Source: Deltaproteobacteria bacterium (GTDB lineage Bacteria; Desulfobacterota; Desulfobacteria; Desulfobacterales; JAABPS01). From it: a stretch of DNA of 6,120 nucleotides. The position numbers and the translations under genes are program-made. Below the pieces are notes generated by a model that was not told where the DNA came from, did not search any database, and worked only from the letters and a program-made list of their open reading frames with translations. How positions within the stretch are numbered: position 1 is the stretch's first letter; each line of letters opens with the position of its first letter. Below, piece by piece: positions 5,676 to 6,120 of the stretch. The stretch covers positions 1 to 6,120 of the forward strand of contig JAFDFT010000418.1 of NCBI GenBank assembly GCA_019309685.1, given 5' to 3'.

Positions 5676-6120
5676 TTAAATATTGACTCCAAAGCCCTTG
5701 AGGATAAAATTTGACATGTCTTCTTCAATCTCTTTGACTGTAAGTTTTCCATGAGGGGTGTACCATCTTATGATCCAATTCAGGGAGCCAAGAGCAGCCA
5801 TTATTGATATTTTCCAATTCTTTGTCTTAAACACACCGGTTTTCACTCCTTCTTTAATTATCTTCTGAAAGGTCTCCTCGTATAGGTCTCTTTGGGCGAT
5901 GATTTTTGTCCGCCATTTTAAGGGCAGGATAAGTTCTTGTTGTCTCAATGCGCCTATAACATGTTTTTGTGTAACAATTCTTACATGGCTCTTTATCGCT
6001 TCGCTTAGTTTGTCCACTGGATCCTTATTTGAATTAATAACAACTTCGAGAGCGGCCTGTACCTGTTCTATTGCCTGAGCCTGGATCAGGTAAAGCATTT
6101 CCTCCTTGCTTTTTATGTAG
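5676..6120 (-). CDS. TetR-family regulator, C-terminal part (cut by right edge)
   Basis: The visible 148 codons begin YIKSKEEMLYLI, the end of the TetR DNA-binding region (family pattern YYYxKSKEEL) leading into the ligand-binding domain. The helical C-terminal domain of about 140 residues follows and ends in the ILKGFGVNI stretch. The frame stays open to the right edge, so roughly 45-50 N-terminal residues carrying most of the helix-turn-helix are missing. The ATG at 6096-6098, despite a chance AGGAGG-like sequence just upstream, is internal and not the start. The length and the first residues recall the KstR/FadR-like TetR proteins that control fatty-acid and acyl-CoA pathways, consistent with the nearby CoA ligase, but this is only suggestive. 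It is codirectional with the padR operon and separated from it by about 450 bp, so probably a separate transcription unit. Confidence 0.85.
   Translation of the reverse strand, partial: YIKSKEEMLYLIQAQAIEQVQAALEVVINSNKDPVDKLSEAIKSHVRIVTQKHVIGALRQQELILPLKWRTKIIAQRDLYEETFQKIIKEGVKTGVFKTKNWKISIMAALGSLNWIIRWYTPHGKLTVKEIEEDMSNFILKGFGVNI

Noticed and set aside
6096..6098. ATG with an AGGAGG-like sequence upstream as start of the TetR gene
   Set aside because: The codons upstream read YIKSKEE, the conserved end of the TetR DNA-binding region, in the same frame to the window edge. The ATG is internal.
1..6120. CRISPR arrays, tRNA or rRNA genes, insertion-sequence transposase
   Set aside because: No regularly spaced direct repeats, no cloverleaf or rRNA sequence and no transposase-like frame were seen on either strand.

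Overview
The window reads almost entirely on the minus strand. It carries one compact operon flanked by two partial genes. The proteins are bacterial: a lipoprotein signal, Shine-Dalgarno sites, and PadR and TetR regulators. The moderate G+C content, the acyl-CoA ligase, TetR and NMT1-type transporter company, and a degenerate GTCATTGCG...GCAATCTC-type dispersed repeat suggest an anaerobic Desulfobacterota-like organism (sulfate reducer or syntroph). That taxonomic guess is an inference and only moderately secure.

Layout in the direction of transcription (right to left): (i) the C-terminal part of a TetR-family regulator (5676-6120, cut by the right edge). (ii) A gap of about 450 bp with no convincing gene; its left end holds a good sigma70-type promoter (TTGACA/TATAGT) and an AT-rich palindrome just in front of the operon. 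(iii) The operon: a PadR-family regulator (4651-5229), overlapping by 14 nt a 735-codon gene (2457-4664) that joins an AMP-forming acyl-CoA ligase to an ABC importer permease in one reading frame, then a substrate-binding lipoprotein (1434-2384), overlapping by 8 nt the ABC ATPase (608-1441). (iv) A 213-bp gap with a dispersed-repeat remnant, a candidate promoter and an ATGT-N8-ACAT palindrome. (v) The N-terminal 131 codons of NAD+ synthetase NadE (1-394, cut by the left edge).

Together the operon encodes a complete nitrate/sulfonate/taurine (NrtABC/SsuABC/TauABC)-type importer: lipoprotein, membrane channel and ATPase. Its channel carries a CoA ligase at the cytoplasmic N-terminus. A simple reading is that a carboxylic acid is imported and activated to its CoA thioester at the membrane, with PadR sensing it or a related compound. 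The substrate cannot be read from the sequence.

The standout observation is the ligase-permease fusion. The open frame runs across the junction and no canonical, well-placed start codon exists for a separate permease. Two reservations apply. The ligase C-terminal domain appears to lack about 30 residues after the hinge, and the EAA loop of the permease is degenerate. The fusion could therefore be a specialised machine, a gene starting to decay, or (less likely) an assembly artefact near homopolymer runs.
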